Shown here: piece by piece, positions 25,542 to 35,458 of the stretch
How positions within the stretch are numbered: the stretch's first letter is position 1
Layout of the letters: each line of letters begins with the position of its first letter
NCBI RefSeq assembly: GCF_900113765.1
Contig: NZ_FOQO01000010.1
Coordinates: 186,001-250,000 of the forward strand
Reading direction: 5' to 3'
DNA: 64,000 nucleotides
Source: Parapedobacter indicus
Lineage (GTDB): Bacteria; Bacteroidota; Bacteroidia; Sphingobacteriales; Sphingobacteriaceae
The notes under the pieces: model-generated
What the model was told of the DNA's origin: nothing
What the model saw: only the letters and a program-made list of their open reading frames with translations
Database searches by the model: none
Translations under genes and position numbers: made by a program

Positions 25542-27408
25542 TCAATTTCAAGCATTGCTGACCGTTGTTTTGTTTTTGTTACTCGGTAACGTGTCAGCCC
25601 AGCAGACAGATTGGCGTAACATCCGTTCCGGGTGGGTCATTCCGGATGAAAGTTACAGCGACCAACCCTATGTTATTAAAACGGATGATGGCGCCTGGCT
25701 CTGTGTACTTACTACCGCGCTGGGGCATGAAGGTTCGTCGGGGCAACACCTCATTACCCAGCGTAGTTTAGACAACGGAAAAACATGGGAAGACCGGATT
25801 GCTGTTGAGCCGTCCGATGGGCCCGAAGCTTCTTATGCGGTATTATTAAAGGCCCCTAGCGGGCGCATATTTGTATTCTATAACCACAATACCGACAATA
25901 CCAGGTGGGTTAAGGGAGATAATCCGCCTTACAGGGACGGTAAGGTAACGCGTGTTGACAGCCAGGGACACTTTGTCTTTAAATATTCGGACGACCATGG
26001 CAAGACATGGTCCGCAGCCCGCTATGATATTCCCATGCGCGCATTCGAGATCGATAAAAACAATCCCTACGGTGGTTCAATCAAGTTCTTCTGGAATGTG
26101 GGTAAGGCTTTTACACATAAAGATAAAGCATATGTGCCCGTGCACAAGGTAGGTGGATTTGGGGAGGGATTTTTTACATCAAGCGAGGGAGCCCTGCTGT
26201 GCAGCGGTAATCTGTTGACCTTGGCCGACCCCGCAGCGGCCACATGGGAAACCCTCCCCGATGGTGAAATCGGTTTGCGGGCGCCTTCTGACGTTGGGGG
26301 GCCGATTGCCGAGGAACAGAGTTTCGTGGTATTGAGCGACGGGAGTTTCTTTTGTGTATATCGTACAATTGACGGCTATCCGGTTTATACCTACAGCCGC
26401 GACGGAGGACATACCTGGGACCCGCCGCAATATATGCGCTATGCCGATGGGCGATTGATGAAACATCCCCGTGCAGCTAATTTTGTATGGAAATGTGAGA
26501 ATGGTAGGTATTTATATTGGTTTCATAACCACGGCGGCCGGTTTATCAGGGAACACCCGCAACGGCGTAGCATAGCTTACAACGATCGCAATCCGGTATG
26601 GCTGTCGGGCGGCATAGAAAAAGACTCACCCGAAGGTAAAATCATTGAATGGAGTCAACCGGAGATTCTTTTTTACGATAACGACCCGCTGATACGGATG
26701 AGCTATCCCGATCTGATTGAAGAAGCAGGGAAGTACTATGTAACGGAAACCCAGAAAGATATTGCAAGAACCCATTTAGTCGACACGCGTTTATTGGAGC
26801 ATCTGTGGGAGCAACAGGAAAATATCACAAAAACCACCCGCGGTGTGCTGTATCATTGGGAAAGTCAACGTTCCAAACCGGGAGATGTCGTGGAAGTGAC
26901 CTGGGGCGGCTTTCCGGAATTTTACAAGCGAGACCTGACAAAAATTGACCATGGCGGAAAGCGAACCAACGGGGGCTTTTCGATTGATATTGCTTTTCAT
27001 GTTCCATCACAGAAGGGGAACGTAAAGTTACTAGACGCGATGGATGAACAGGGGAGGGGATGGCAGATCACGATCAATGATGAACAATGCCTTGAAATCG
27101 CGTTTAACGACGGTCAGACCCGCGCCATATGGGCATGTGATAAAGGTCAGCTTCGGGCAGGTGCCGATTGTTACGCGAGCATTATCGTAGATGGGGGACC
27201 AAACGTTATCTCTTTCGTCGTAAACGGATTGCTGAATGACGGCGGCGACAGCCGTCAGTTCGGATGGGGGAGGTTCAGCCCATACATAAAGTCAGCTAAT
27301 GGTAATCCGGCAATATCAGTCGATAACAATGTCAGGGAGTTTACACTTTATGATCGCGCTTTGCGGACCTCGGAAGCAGTTGGTAATTACCGGGCGCCTA
27401 AAAATTAA
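25528..27408 (+). CDS. Secreted sialidase-like propeller with lectin-like C-terminus (A)
   Basis: This 626-residue exported protein starts at ATG 25528, which gives a good signal peptide (cleavage after NVSAQ); upstream ATGs at 25477 and 25504 would bury it. Three Asp-box repeats (SLDNGKTW, SDDHGKTW, SRDGGHTW) mark a sialidase-type beta-propeller. The (F/Y)RIP arginine motif of true GH33 sialidases is not present near the N-terminus, where the protein instead reads YSDQPYVIKTDDGAWLCVLTT. The last 170 residues look like a concanavalin/LamG-type sandwich. It is paralogous to the gene at 35459. The likely activity is a glycosidase or lyase on the locus glycan; specificity is unknown. Confidence 0.75.
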   Translation: MKRSNQFQALLTVVLFLLLGNVSAQQTDWRNIRSGWVIPDESYSDQPYVIKTDDGAWLCVLTTALGHEGSSGQHLITQRSLDNGKTWEDRIAVEPSDGPEASYAVLLKAPSGRIFVFYNHNTDNTRWVKGDNPPYRDGKVTRVDSQGHFVFKYSDDHGKTWSAARYDIPMRAFEIDKNNPYGGSIKFFWNVGKAFTHKDKAYVPVHKVGGFGEGFFTSSEGALLCSGNLLTLADPAAATWETLPDGEIGLRAPSDVGGPIAEEQSFVVLSDGSFFCVYRTIDGYPVYTYSRDGGHTWDPPQYMRYADGRLMKHPRAANFVWKCENGRYLYWFHNHGGRFIREHPQRRSIAYNDRNPVWLSGGIEKDSPEGKIIEWSQPEILFYDNDPLIRMSYPDLIEEAGKYYVTETQKDIARTHLVDTRLLEHLWEQQENITKTTRGVLYHWESQRSKPGDVVEVTWGGFPEFYKRDLTKIDHGGKRTNGGFSIDIAFHVPSQKGNVKLLDAMDEQGRGWQITINDEQCLEIAFNDGQTRAIWACDKGQLRAGADCYASIIVDGGPNVISFVVNGLLNDGGDSRQFGWGRFSPYIKSANGNPAISVDNNVREFTLYDRALRTSEAVGNYRAPKN

Positions 27409-28740
27409 ATGGTAACGAATATGCACAGGTTCCGTAAGCTTCTACTGTTATTTTCCGTGGCGTTGACTTTTTGTGCGGGTTTGGTGTTTTGGTTGCGCAA
27501 GGATACATCAACTGGACCTATTCTGCTGTTGGTAGGTTTGGTGTTAACAGCACTCGCTTTCCTTCGATTTAAATCGCTCAGGGGTTTTTCTTACACGGTT
27601 TGGATACTGGTTGCTGTCGCAGCGGCCATGTTCTATCCCCATCTCTTCCACCGTATTGGCAGTTTTGAACTAAAGAATGTGATTGTTCCGTTCGTGCAAG
27701 TCACGATGTTTGGAATGGGCGCCCATATGAGTTTCAGCGATTTCAAGGGGGTGGTCATGATGCCGAAAGGAGTGATTATAGGCGTTTGCTGCCACTTCCT
27801 TGTCATGCCGCTGGTGGCATACGGTCTCTCCCATATCTTTCCGTTTCCAGCAGAAATTGCCGGTGGTGTCATCCTGATCGGATGTGTTTCGAGTGCAATG
27901 GCTTCAAATGTTATGTCTTATCTTTCCGGTGCCAATTTGGCACTTGCAATCACCGTTGGCGCTGTATCAACGATTGTGTCTCCATTTGTTACACCGTTTC
28001 TGATGCTGTGGCTGGGCGGTCAGTATGTTGAAATAAATACCATTCATATGATGATCGATATTATCAATATGATCATCATTCCCGTGGTAGCGGGATTTAT
28101 ATTCAACCTTTTTTATGAAGCCTCTGCATCGAGGGGCCAAATGGTAGTACAACTTGTTTCGTATGCCCTCATTATGTTGATTACCAATAGTGTGTTGACA
28201 GTCATAACGAAAGGTTCACTGCTTGATTTTGTTTACGCGACACTTTCCTCTTTTTTCTGGTTTTATCTGTTACCAATGTTGGGTGCCATCTTTTTCCGGA
28301 AGGTTAAGGACACCGTTTCCCGGCAGCAGTTGGAAGGAGGCTTATCGTTTGCTGCGATGTTGGGAATTGTGGTGAATACCGTCGTTATCACTGCTTCCGG
28401 CCGTGATAACCTGCTGGAGGTAGGCGGACTGCTTATCATCACCTGTTTGCTCCATAACGTCGCCGGATTAAGTTTAGGCTATTTTCTGGCCAGATTGTTC
28501 GGTTTGCCCGAAAAAGATCGCCGCACCATAGCCTTCGAAGTGGGAATGCAGAATGGAGGAGTAGCCACAGGATTAGCCCTCCAGATGGGCAAGGTTGCTA
28601 CATTGGGTTTAGCGTCTACGATTTTCGGGCCGCTACAGAATATTACTGGATCCGCATTGGCGAACTGGTTCAAAAAGAAGGACCACCGCGGGGAAGCAAA
28701 GAGCCCCCCCGGTATAGAGACAGTTCGTCAAGCTGTATAA
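27409..28740 (+). CDS. BASS-family (bile acid:sodium symporter-like) transporter
   Basis: The protein has 443 residues with about ten to twelve membrane helices. The core BASS motifs are clear: GCVSSAMASNVMSYLSGANL with the conserved crossover helix, AITVGAVSTIVSPFVTPFL, and FEVGMQNGGVATGLA near the C-terminus. Two extra helices precede the usual domain. Members take up bile acids, pantoate, pyruvate, 2-keto-3-deoxygluconate-like acids and other organic anions with sodium. The ATG follows the sialidase-like stop codon directly. Uptake of an acidic sugar released by the propeller enzymes is a plausible role. Confidence 0.82.
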   Translation: MVTNMHRFRKLLLLFSVALTFCAGLVFWLRKDTSTGPILLLVGLVLTALAFLRFKSLRGFSYTVWILVAVAAAMFYPHLFHRIGSFELKNVIVPFVQVTMFGMGAHMSFSDFKGVVMMPKGVIIGVCCHFLVMPLVAYGLSHIFPFPAEIAGGVILIGCVSSAMASNVMSYLSGANLALAITVGAVSTIVSPFVTPFLMLWLGGQYVEINTIHMMIDIINMIIIPVVAGFIFNLFYEASASRGQMVVQLVSYALIMLITNSVLTVITKGSLLDFVYATLSSFFWFYLLPMLGAIFFRKVKDTVSRQQLEGGLSFAAMLGIVVNTVVITASGRDNLLEVGGLLIITCLLHNVAGLSLGYFLARLFGLPEKDRRTIAFEVGMQNGGVATGLALQMGKVATLGLASTIFGPLQNITGSALANWFKKKDHRGEAKSPPGIETVRQAV

Positions 28741-28816
28741 ACCGTTTTGCTACGAGTAAGACGTGGATTTCTGACTTGCGTCTGCGATATCAGAATAATA
28801 TCTCGGTGATTTATGT

Positions 28817-28875
28817 CAGTTGACAACTGTTGAAAAATCGAGGAAATCGACGGAACAAATTGTCGTCAGGGACGA
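28817..28875. promoter_or_regulatory. Two short palindromes upstream of the first SusC gene
   Basis: CAGTTG-A-CAACTG at 28817-28829 and TCGTC-AGG-GACGA at 28863-28875 are perfect inverted repeats in the 166-base gap between the BASS gene and susC. Either could be a protein site or an mRNA hairpin that sets relative expression of the two genes. No clear promoter box was found here, so susC may be read through from the upstream promoter. Confidence 0.35.
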
Positions 28876-28906
28876 TCCGTTTGGAATTAACTAACCAATA
28901 GAGAAC

Positions 28907-31900
28907 ATGAAAATTAGACTACAAAAAAAGGACGTAAGACGAGTGGGACTATTGCTCGCCATGCTGTTAGGTGTCATAAGCAACCCTCTTCATGCGCAAC
29001 AGACCGTTACGGGTACAATCTTCGATCAGGATGATCGGCCCCTGCAGGGCGTGAATGTTCGTGTTATCGGAAAAAATCAAAGTACGGCTACCGCTGCTGA
29101 CGGGCAGTTTGCGTTGGATAATGTGGACGCAGAGGCTACCCTTACTGTTTCCTACTTAGGATACCGGACACAGGAGGTTGCATTACAAGGACGGACGAAT
29201 ATCTCGGTGATATTGCAATCCGACGCCGAATTGTTGGACGAAGTCGTGGTGATGGGCTACGAATCCAGAAGCAGGCAGTCATTGACCGGTAGCGTGGTCA
29301 ATGTGAATACAACGGAGTTGAAAAAAATGAATCCGGTGAATAACATTACCAATGCCTTGCAAGGCATGATTCCGGGGGTAGTGGCAAATAGTGGGAATTT
29401 GCCAACTTCCGGTGCAGATATCCAGATTCGCGGAATCGGTACAATCAATAATACATCGCCGTTAATTATTGTAGACGGGGTACCCTCAGGAATCGGGCAA
29501 CTGAATCCGGCTGAGATTGAATCCATGTCCGTTTTGAAAGACGCAGCATCTACTGCCATATACGGTGCCCGCGGTGCAAATGGGGTCATTGTGGTAACCA
29601 CCCTCAAAGGAAAACGAAATCAGGCTCCCAAGGTGGCTGTAAACGCACGGACAAGTATCAGCGGGCTACCCCCGCAATACGATATGCTCAATCCAACCGA
29701 ATTTGGTGAAATGCTTTGGATGTCATTTAGAAACGCGGGAATACAGCCGAACCATCCTCTCTATGGGAATGGAGAAAATCCCGTTATTCCAAAATACATT
29801 TATCCAGCGGTAACAAACGACATCGATCTAAGCAAATACCATGCGTACGATTATCAGATTGTAGAATCTACTCCGGAAGGTACAAATTGGTTTGACCACG
29901 TTTACCAAAGGTCGGTAAAGCAAGATTATGATGTAGCGATAAATGGCGGTACCAACAATCTGTTGTATAGTTTTGTGCTTGGCTATACCGATAATACCGG
30001 TTCGGTTAAGCAATCGGGCTACGATCGGTTCAATTTCCGAACCAATTTATCGGTTAACTTGACCGACTGGTTGGAAATTGGTGAAAATCTAGGAATTAGG
30101 TCTCAGAATATTTATGGGCGGCAATCGGATGGTGGCGAAGGAAGTACAATCGGGATGACGTTACTGATGCCGCGTCTGAGTCCGGTATACGATATCATGG
30201 GCAACTGGGCCCCCGTGACGAAGCTGATCGGATTTTCATCCAATCGCAGCGAACCTTCTGAAATTTGGAGACAAAGTGATTATACCCAGAAACACCTCGC
30301 TATTGACGGGAACGTATTTGTGAATATCAACGTTCTGAAGAACTTGACTGCAAAATCCGTGGTGGGAATAAACACCGGCAACGGCAACAATAACTATCCA
30401 ACGGAGGCAAACCCATGGAATTACGCGGGGACAACGCTGGACAAGCTTACTGTTTCTTCCAGCAATAACCGGAGCTGGAATTGGGTAAATACACTAAACT
30501 ACCGGCAGGACATCCAGGATCATACGTTTGATGTTTTGCTAGGCTTTGAAACCGGCGCAAGCAGGTCTGAGGATATGGAAGCCGCGCGGGAAAAATATTT
30601 TCTACAAACTCCGGAGTATTTTGTGCTCAGCGCTGGTGAAGGGACCCAAACCAATAGTGGCGGTTATTCAGAAAGCTCGTACGCATCCTACTTCGGACGG
30701 TTGCATTACAATTTTAACAATCGCTATTTTTTTGATGGCGTGCTAAGACGGGATGGTTCGTCTGTTTTCGCAGAAAACAACAGATGGGGGACATTTCCAT
30801 CGATCGCTGGGGCTTGGGTTGTTTCCGAAGAACAGTTTATGAATGGGATCAACTGGTTAAACTTTTTAAAGCTCCGCGCCAGTTGGGGGCAATCAGGAAA
30901 TAACCGTATAGGCACCTATAATGGGTTCTCTACGTTCCAAACCAATATCAACTTTTCATACTATCCGATTGATGGGTCAAGCAACAATCCACAGTCGGGC
31001 TTCGAAACCAGAGGTTTTGGTAACCGCGACGCCAAATGGGAAACTACTACAACGATTAATCTCGGGTTGGATGCCAACTTCCTTGAAAATTTCTCCCTGG
31101 GGTTAGACCTGTGGACGAAGCAGACAACCGATATGTTGTATCCGAAAGCAATTCCTGCGGTTTATGGCTATGCTGCCGCGCCTTCGGTAAACATCGGCGA
31201 CATGTTAAACCGGGGTATTGACCTGTCGGTCGGCTATAAGGGAGTGGCGTTGAACAATGATCTTTCTTTTGACGTGAATTTGGTGGCGTCAACCTATAAA
31301 AATGAAATACTTAGGTTATCAGACGCTGTTGATGAGGTCAGGTATGGGACTATCTTCCGGGATCAATATTATACGTTTGCAAAAAAGGGCACAGCGTTTC
31401 CTGAGTTTTATGGCTATCAAGTGTTAGGAATCTTCCAAACCAGCGCCGAAGCCGATGCGTATGCTCCCAATGAATTGGATCCTTCCTATAACAAACCGGG
31501 CCACTTTAAGTTTGCAGATGTCAATGGTGATGGGGTAATAAATTCGGACGACCGAACATCTATTGGTAATCCACACCCCGATTTGACGCTGGGGTTAAAC
31601 CTAATGCTACGGTATAAAAATTTTGATCTTCTCGCATCCATCTACTCCAGTATCGGCAATGATGCAATGAATTTAGATAGACGGATCATGGACTTCAACT
31701 ATATGGATTTCTGGAGAGGAACGCGGCGGTTGTACGAATCTTGGGGCAGTCCACATCTTTCGGACAATGCCAACGCAAAAATGCCTATCGCCGAAATAAA
31801 CGACCAGGTGAGCCAACTACCTTCTTCGTATTATGTGGAAGATGCGTCCTATGTACGGGTCAGGAATCTCCAGTTAGGTTATAACATTTCAGGCGATTGG

Positions 31901-32080
31901 TTTAAAAACATCGGGGTAGAGAATTTGCGCATATATGTGGTCGGATCGAATCTCTTTACCTTCACTTCATACGAAGGATTGGATCCTGCGTTTTATAATT
32001 CAGGTATAAACCTCGGTATTGATGGAGGTAGATGGCCTACGGTCAAATCTTACATTGTCGGAGTGAACATAAATTTCTAG
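28907..32080 (+). CDS. SusC-like TonB-dependent outer-membrane transporter (1)
   Basis: This 1057-residue receptor imports oligosaccharides through the outer membrane with its SusD partner. It has a signal peptide ending near LHAQQ, a carboxypeptidase-like regulatory domain (VTGTIFDQDDRPLQGVNV), a TonB-box region (LLDEVVVMGYES), a plug domain (LKKMNPVNNITNALQGMIPG, SVLKDAASTAIYGARGANGVI) and a 22-strand barrel ending in an aromatic residue (VGVNINF). It is followed after 27 bases by susD. The cargo is presumably the product of the neighbouring propeller enzymes. Confidence 0.95.
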   Translation: MKIRLQKKDVRRVGLLLAMLLGVISNPLHAQQTVTGTIFDQDDRPLQGVNVRVIGKNQSTATAADGQFALDNVDAEATLTVSYLGYRTQEVALQGRTNISVILQSDAELLDEVVVMGYESRSRQSLTGSVVNVNTTELKKMNPVNNITNALQGMIPGVVANSGNLPTSGADIQIRGIGTINNTSPLIIVDGVPSGIGQLNPAEIESMSVLKDAASTAIYGARGANGVIVVTTLKGKRNQAPKVAVNARTSISGLPPQYDMLNPTEFGEMLWMSFRNAGIQPNHPLYGNGENPVIPKYIYPAVTNDIDLSKYHAYDYQIVESTPEGTNWFDHVYQRSVKQDYDVAINGGTNNLLYSFVLGYTDNTGSVKQSGYDRFNFRTNLSVNLTDWLEIGENLGIRSQNIYGRQSDGGEGSTIGMTLLMPRLSPVYDIMGNWAPVTKLIGFSSNRSEPSEIWRQSDYTQKHLAIDGNVFVNINVLKNLTAKSVVGINTGNGNNNYPTEANPWNYAGTTLDKLTVSSSNNRSWNWVNTLNYRQDIQDHTFDVLLGFETGASRSEDMEAAREKYFLQTPEYFVLSAGEGTQTNSGGYSESSYASYFGRLHYNFNNRYFFDGVLRRDGSSVFAENNRWGTFPSIAGAWVVSEEQFMNGINWLNFLKLRASWGQSGNNRIGTYNGFSTFQTNINFSYYPIDGSSNNPQSGFETRGFGNRDAKWETTTTINLGLDANFLENFSLGLDLWTKQTTDMLYPKAIPAVYGYAAAPSVNIGDMLNRGIDLSVGYKGVALNNDLSFDVNLVASTYKNEILRLSDAVDEVRYGTIFRDQYYTFAKKGTAFPEFYGYQVLGIFQTSAEADAYAPNELDPSYNKPGHFKFADVNGDGVINSDDRTSIGNPHPDLTLGLNLMLRYKNFDLLASIYSSIGNDAMNLDRRIMDFNYMDFWRGTRRLYESWGSPHLSDNANAKMPIAEINDQVSQLPSSYYVEDASYVRVRNLQLGYNISGDWFKNIGVENLRIYVVGSNLFTFTSYEGLDPAFYNSGINLGIDGGRWPTVKSYIVGVNINF

Positions 32081-32107
32081 TTTGTTACCCCCTAAATTTT
32101 TGATGAT

Positions 32108-33883
32108 ATGAAAAAAATACTAAAAAATAGCAGTGGTAAAACCTCACTGGTATTACTGCTGGTCGTGGGATTATCGTTGTCATGTAGCGAGGATTTTTTA
32201 TATAAAAAGCCAACCGGCGTGGTATCGCTTGAAGATCTGTACACAAAAGAGGGTGTCGACCTGCTGCTAACGGCCAGTTATTCGTTAATCAAAGGCGCCG
32301 CCATCAAATCGGGGTGGCCCGCCGAAGCGTATTCGGCCTCCATTACCAACTGGGTCTGGGATCTTGCGTCGGACGACGCGTATAAAGGGTCTACCTTATC
32401 GGATCTCGCAGACGGCGGAGAGATCGAACGTTTTGTGGCTTTACCGAATAATGCACACATCATCAATAAGTGGGTTGTCATGTACGATGGTGTATCAAGG
32501 TCTAACGATTGCATCAACGCAATTTTGAATGCCAAGGACATGACTGATCAGGAAAGAAGCGAGGCAATGGGGCAGGCAAAATTTTTACGGGCGCTCTTTC
32601 ATTTTAGAGTGCAGCAAATGCATTATCAGGTGCCGTTTATATCGCATGAGGAAAGTAATCCCGGGTCAGTTCCCAATGATCATCCGATTTGGCCGGAAAT
32701 CGAAGCCGACTTGACCGAAGCAATTTCGTTATTACCTGAAAGATTCCCTAGCGAACCGGGACGAGCAACAAAATACGCCGCGCTGGCATTGAAATCTTAT
32801 GTGTTACTCCATCAAGGAAAATATACTGACGCCAGTCCATTACTTGACGAAATTATAAACAGCGGCATATACAGCTTGGCACCTCATTTTTTTGATAATT
32901 TTGATTACGACCACCGAAACAATTCGGAGTCCATCTTTGAAATACAACGTGCGGTCAACGACGGTACGGCGCAAGGTTTCAACGGGACTCCCGATATTTG
33001 GACTACAAATCCGCCTACTACTTCCGGGCTCCCCGTTTGCTGCGGTATGTACCAACCCTCAATGGACTTGGTGAATGCGTTTAAGGTAGATGGAAACGGA
33101 TTGCCATTATTGGGATATGAGGGGCCCAGGTATGACGAGTCTAACTTAAAAAATGATATGGGCTTGGGTCCCAATGATGAATTTATCCCACCTACCGATT
33201 TGCTGGATCCCCGCCTGGACTGGACCGTTGCCAGACGTGGAATTCCGTTTTTGGATTGGGGGATATGCACAGGGTGGGCACGCGACCAGATAAATGGAGG
33301 CCCCTTTGAACTGAAAAAGAGGATGTATCCTAAGTCACTCGAAGGGATTGCATCCCATACCTCTTTTGCAAGGTCCACGGCGCTGAACACCCGGTTTATT
33401 CGATATGCGCATGTCTTGCTTTGGCGGGCAGAATGTGCAGTTGAAGCAAACGACCTTGAACGGGCACGGAACCTGGTCAATCAGGTAAGGGAACGTTCAT
33501 CCGACGACTTCGTTATGGGAAGAACGTTGTCTTACACGTTTCCTAACGCCCCTGGATCGGAAGGTGCCGAGGTGGACTGGGATCAGCCAGCTGCTAATTA
33601 TCTTTTGGGAACGTATGACAGCTTTCCTGATCAGCAATATGCAAGGGATGCCGTTCGTATGGAACTTCGGCTTGAAACGGCAATGGAAGGAAATCGTTTC
33701 TTTGATCTGCGGAGGTGGGAAATCCTGGATGAGGTTATTCCGGTCTTTATCGAAAAGGATGCTAACTTCCGGTCTTTCATGCAGGGAGCCGTATTTAATG
33801 CTGAAAAACATGACTATTGGCCATTGCCGGAAAGCCAACTAGACATTCAAGCAGGTGTTTTACAGCAGGATCCCGCTTGGTAG
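32108..33883 (+). CDS. SusD/RagB-family glycan-binding lipoprotein (1)
   Basis: SusD proteins cap the SusC barrel and bind glycan at the cell surface. The lipobox LSLSC places Cys26 as the lipid anchor, followed by acidic SEDF, a typical surface-export context. TPR-like helices (EAMGQAKFLRALFHFRVQQM, ATKYAALALKSYVLLHQGKY) and the C-terminal RLETAMEGNRFFDLRRW and AEKHDYWPLPESQLD motifs are diagnostic. The 591-residue length is normal. Confidence 0.95.
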   Translation: MKKILKNSSGKTSLVLLLVVGLSLSCSEDFLYKKPTGVVSLEDLYTKEGVDLLLTASYSLIKGAAIKSGWPAEAYSASITNWVWDLASDDAYKGSTLSDLADGGEIERFVALPNNAHIINKWVVMYDGVSRSNDCINAILNAKDMTDQERSEAMGQAKFLRALFHFRVQQMHYQVPFISHEESNPGSVPNDHPIWPEIEADLTEAISLLPERFPSEPGRATKYAALALKSYVLLHQGKYTDASPLLDEIINSGIYSLAPHFFDNFDYDHRNNSESIFEIQRAVNDGTAQGFNGTPDIWTTNPPTTSGLPVCCGMYQPSMDLVNAFKVDGNGLPLLGYEGPRYDESNLKNDMGLGPNDEFIPPTDLLDPRLDWTVARRGIPFLDWGICTGWARDQINGGPFELKKRMYPKSLEGIASHTSFARSTALNTRFIRYAHVLLWRAECAVEANDLERARNLVNQVRERSSDDFVMGRTLSYTFPNAPGSEGAEVDWDQPAANYLLGTYDSFPDQQYARDAVRMELRLETAMEGNRFFDLRRWEILDEVIPVFIEKDANFRSFMQGAVFNAEKHDYWPLPESQLDIQAGVLQQDPAW

Positions 33884-33906
33884 TTGTTTTTAATAGGTGT
33901 AATACC

Positions 33907-35379
33907 ATGGATGACATGAATAATCGTTTGAATAGCGCCACCGTAGGCGGCCACAGATATCCAGCGTGTTTATTGCTGACGTCTTTATTCATTATAATAA
34001 CTTCCTGCACAGGCGGGACAGGCGGTGAAAAGGAAACTTCACAGGAATCCGATCTGAAGCCGCTCTTCAGTCGGCAGGAACTGATCGATATGAATTATCC
34101 ATTCGGCCGATACGGAAAAGATGTGCCGTTGGGCGATCCGGATGTAGAATGGAAAAGAAGTAATCCCGACATTCTGGTGTACGTACCTACCGGCTCGGGT
34201 ATTTATAACGGTGACAACGAACATTTTCTTGTTTTTAAAGCTCCCAAAAGCGAGGAACTATTGGCACTATGGACGCAAAGTTCGGTAGAAGGTAGCGGAA
34301 ATAACCACCTGGTGTTGGCACGTAGCGCCGATGCCGTCAATTGGTCGGCCCCAGCATATTTGGTAGGTGCCAACTATGGCCGGAGTGAGCTGCAGGCGAG
34401 CTGGGGGTTTCCCGTTGTATCAAAAAGTGGTCGGATTTATATTTTTTACACAAAGGAAGTCGAGCCCTATGATAACAATCGCCAGGGCAGCGGTACAATG
34501 GGATGTATTTTTTCGGATGATAATGGCGTTACCTGGACACCGCCTGAAGAAATCCCTATGCCACGGTCCAAGTACGATAACCCCGATACCACTTACCCCA
34601 AAAACTGGATTGTGTGGCAGCGTCCTACCAAAGACAGCGAAGATAAGTGGATAGCCGGGTACACGTTGATCACATCCAACACCGTGATGAAAGATGAACC
34701 GAATTGGGTGAATGCCGATTCCCGGTGTTATTTTATGCGATTCATGAATCTGGATGAAGATCCCTTTCCCAATGAACTGGAAATCGACTGGTATCCGGAA
34801 AACGACCTCGGCCTGGAGGTGCAAAACCCGGTATATCCACATCTTTCGGTAGCTCAGGAGCCGGCTGTGGTCCTCTTGCCTGATGGGCGGCTGTTTACGA
34901 TTATGCGGAATATGACGGGGTTTATTTACTATGCCGTTTCTTCCGACCAGGGGAAGACTTGGACAGACCCGGAAATGCTCAGGTATTCGGACGATGGACC
35001 GGGGATTGAACACCCCATGTCGCCTTGTCCAATTTATAGGCTAACTAATGGGAAATTTGTGCTGTTTTTTCACAATAACACGGGCGAGCGGCTGGGATAC
35101 GACCAAGCGGCCAAGCATTGGGATATTAATGTGGCTAATGTGGTAAGGAATCCAACTTATTATGCGGTCGGTGAATTTAACGCAATGGCAAAACAACCCA
35201 TATGGTTTGGAGATCCCGTCGAAATATTAAATACAGGTGACGTTGCTGTACCACCGAAAATGACCGCGGAGATAGGAACATACCCCAGCGTGACGGAATT
35301 CGGTGGCAAAACAATCCTTTGGTATCCCGACCGGAAGCGATATCTTCTTGGGAAATACCTTGAGCTAGGTGATGAATGA
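33907..35379 (+). CDS. Sialidase-like propeller lipoprotein (B)
   Basis: This is a 490-residue lipoprotein with lipobox ITSC (Cys34). The ATG at 33907 is chosen; a longer frame would run into susD. Asp-box-like repeats (SADAVNWSAP, SDDNGVTWTPPE, SSDQGKTWTDPE) define a sialidase-type propeller. Distinctive stretches include YPFGRYGKDVPLGDPDVEWKR and VQNPVYPHLSVAQEPAVVLLPDGR. It is only distantly related to propellers A and C and lacks the C-terminal lectin-like sandwich. It sits right after susD and is probably surface-exposed, acting early on the polymer. Seven-bladed propellers of this general type include sialidases, PL24/PL25 lyases and the GH145 rhamnosidase family. Confidence 0.72.
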   Translation: MDDMNNRLNSATVGGHRYPACLLLTSLFIIITSCTGGTGGEKETSQESDLKPLFSRQELIDMNYPFGRYGKDVPLGDPDVEWKRSNPDILVYVPTGSGIYNGDNEHFLVFKAPKSEELLALWTQSSVEGSGNNHLVLARSADAVNWSAPAYLVGANYGRSELQASWGFPVVSKSGRIYIFYTKEVEPYDNNRQGSGTMGCIFSDDNGVTWTPPEEIPMPRSKYDNPDTTYPKNWIVWQRPTKDSEDKWIAGYTLITSNTVMKDEPNWVNADSRCYFMRFMNLDEDPFPNELEIDWYPENDLGLEVQNPVYPHLSVAQEPAVVLLPDGRLFTIMRNMTGFIYYAVSSDQGKTWTDPEMLRYSDDGPGIEHPMSPCPIYRLTNGKFVLFFHNNTGERLGYDQAAKHWDINVANVVRNPTYYAVGEFNAMAKQPIWFGDPVEILNTGDVAVPPKMTAEIGTYPSVTEFGGKTILWYPDRKRYLLGKYLELGDE

Positions 35380-35458
35380 TGAATTCGGTAGCTGAGGTCT
35401 ACGCTTTTGGGTTACTTGTTATATCCTTATACATTTTATTCAGTTAAATCTTAGTCTT

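Noticed and set aside
25528-27408. True GH33 sialidase and a sialic-acid locus
   Set aside because: No RIP motif and no Neu5Ac lyase, epimerase or kinase genes are present nearby.
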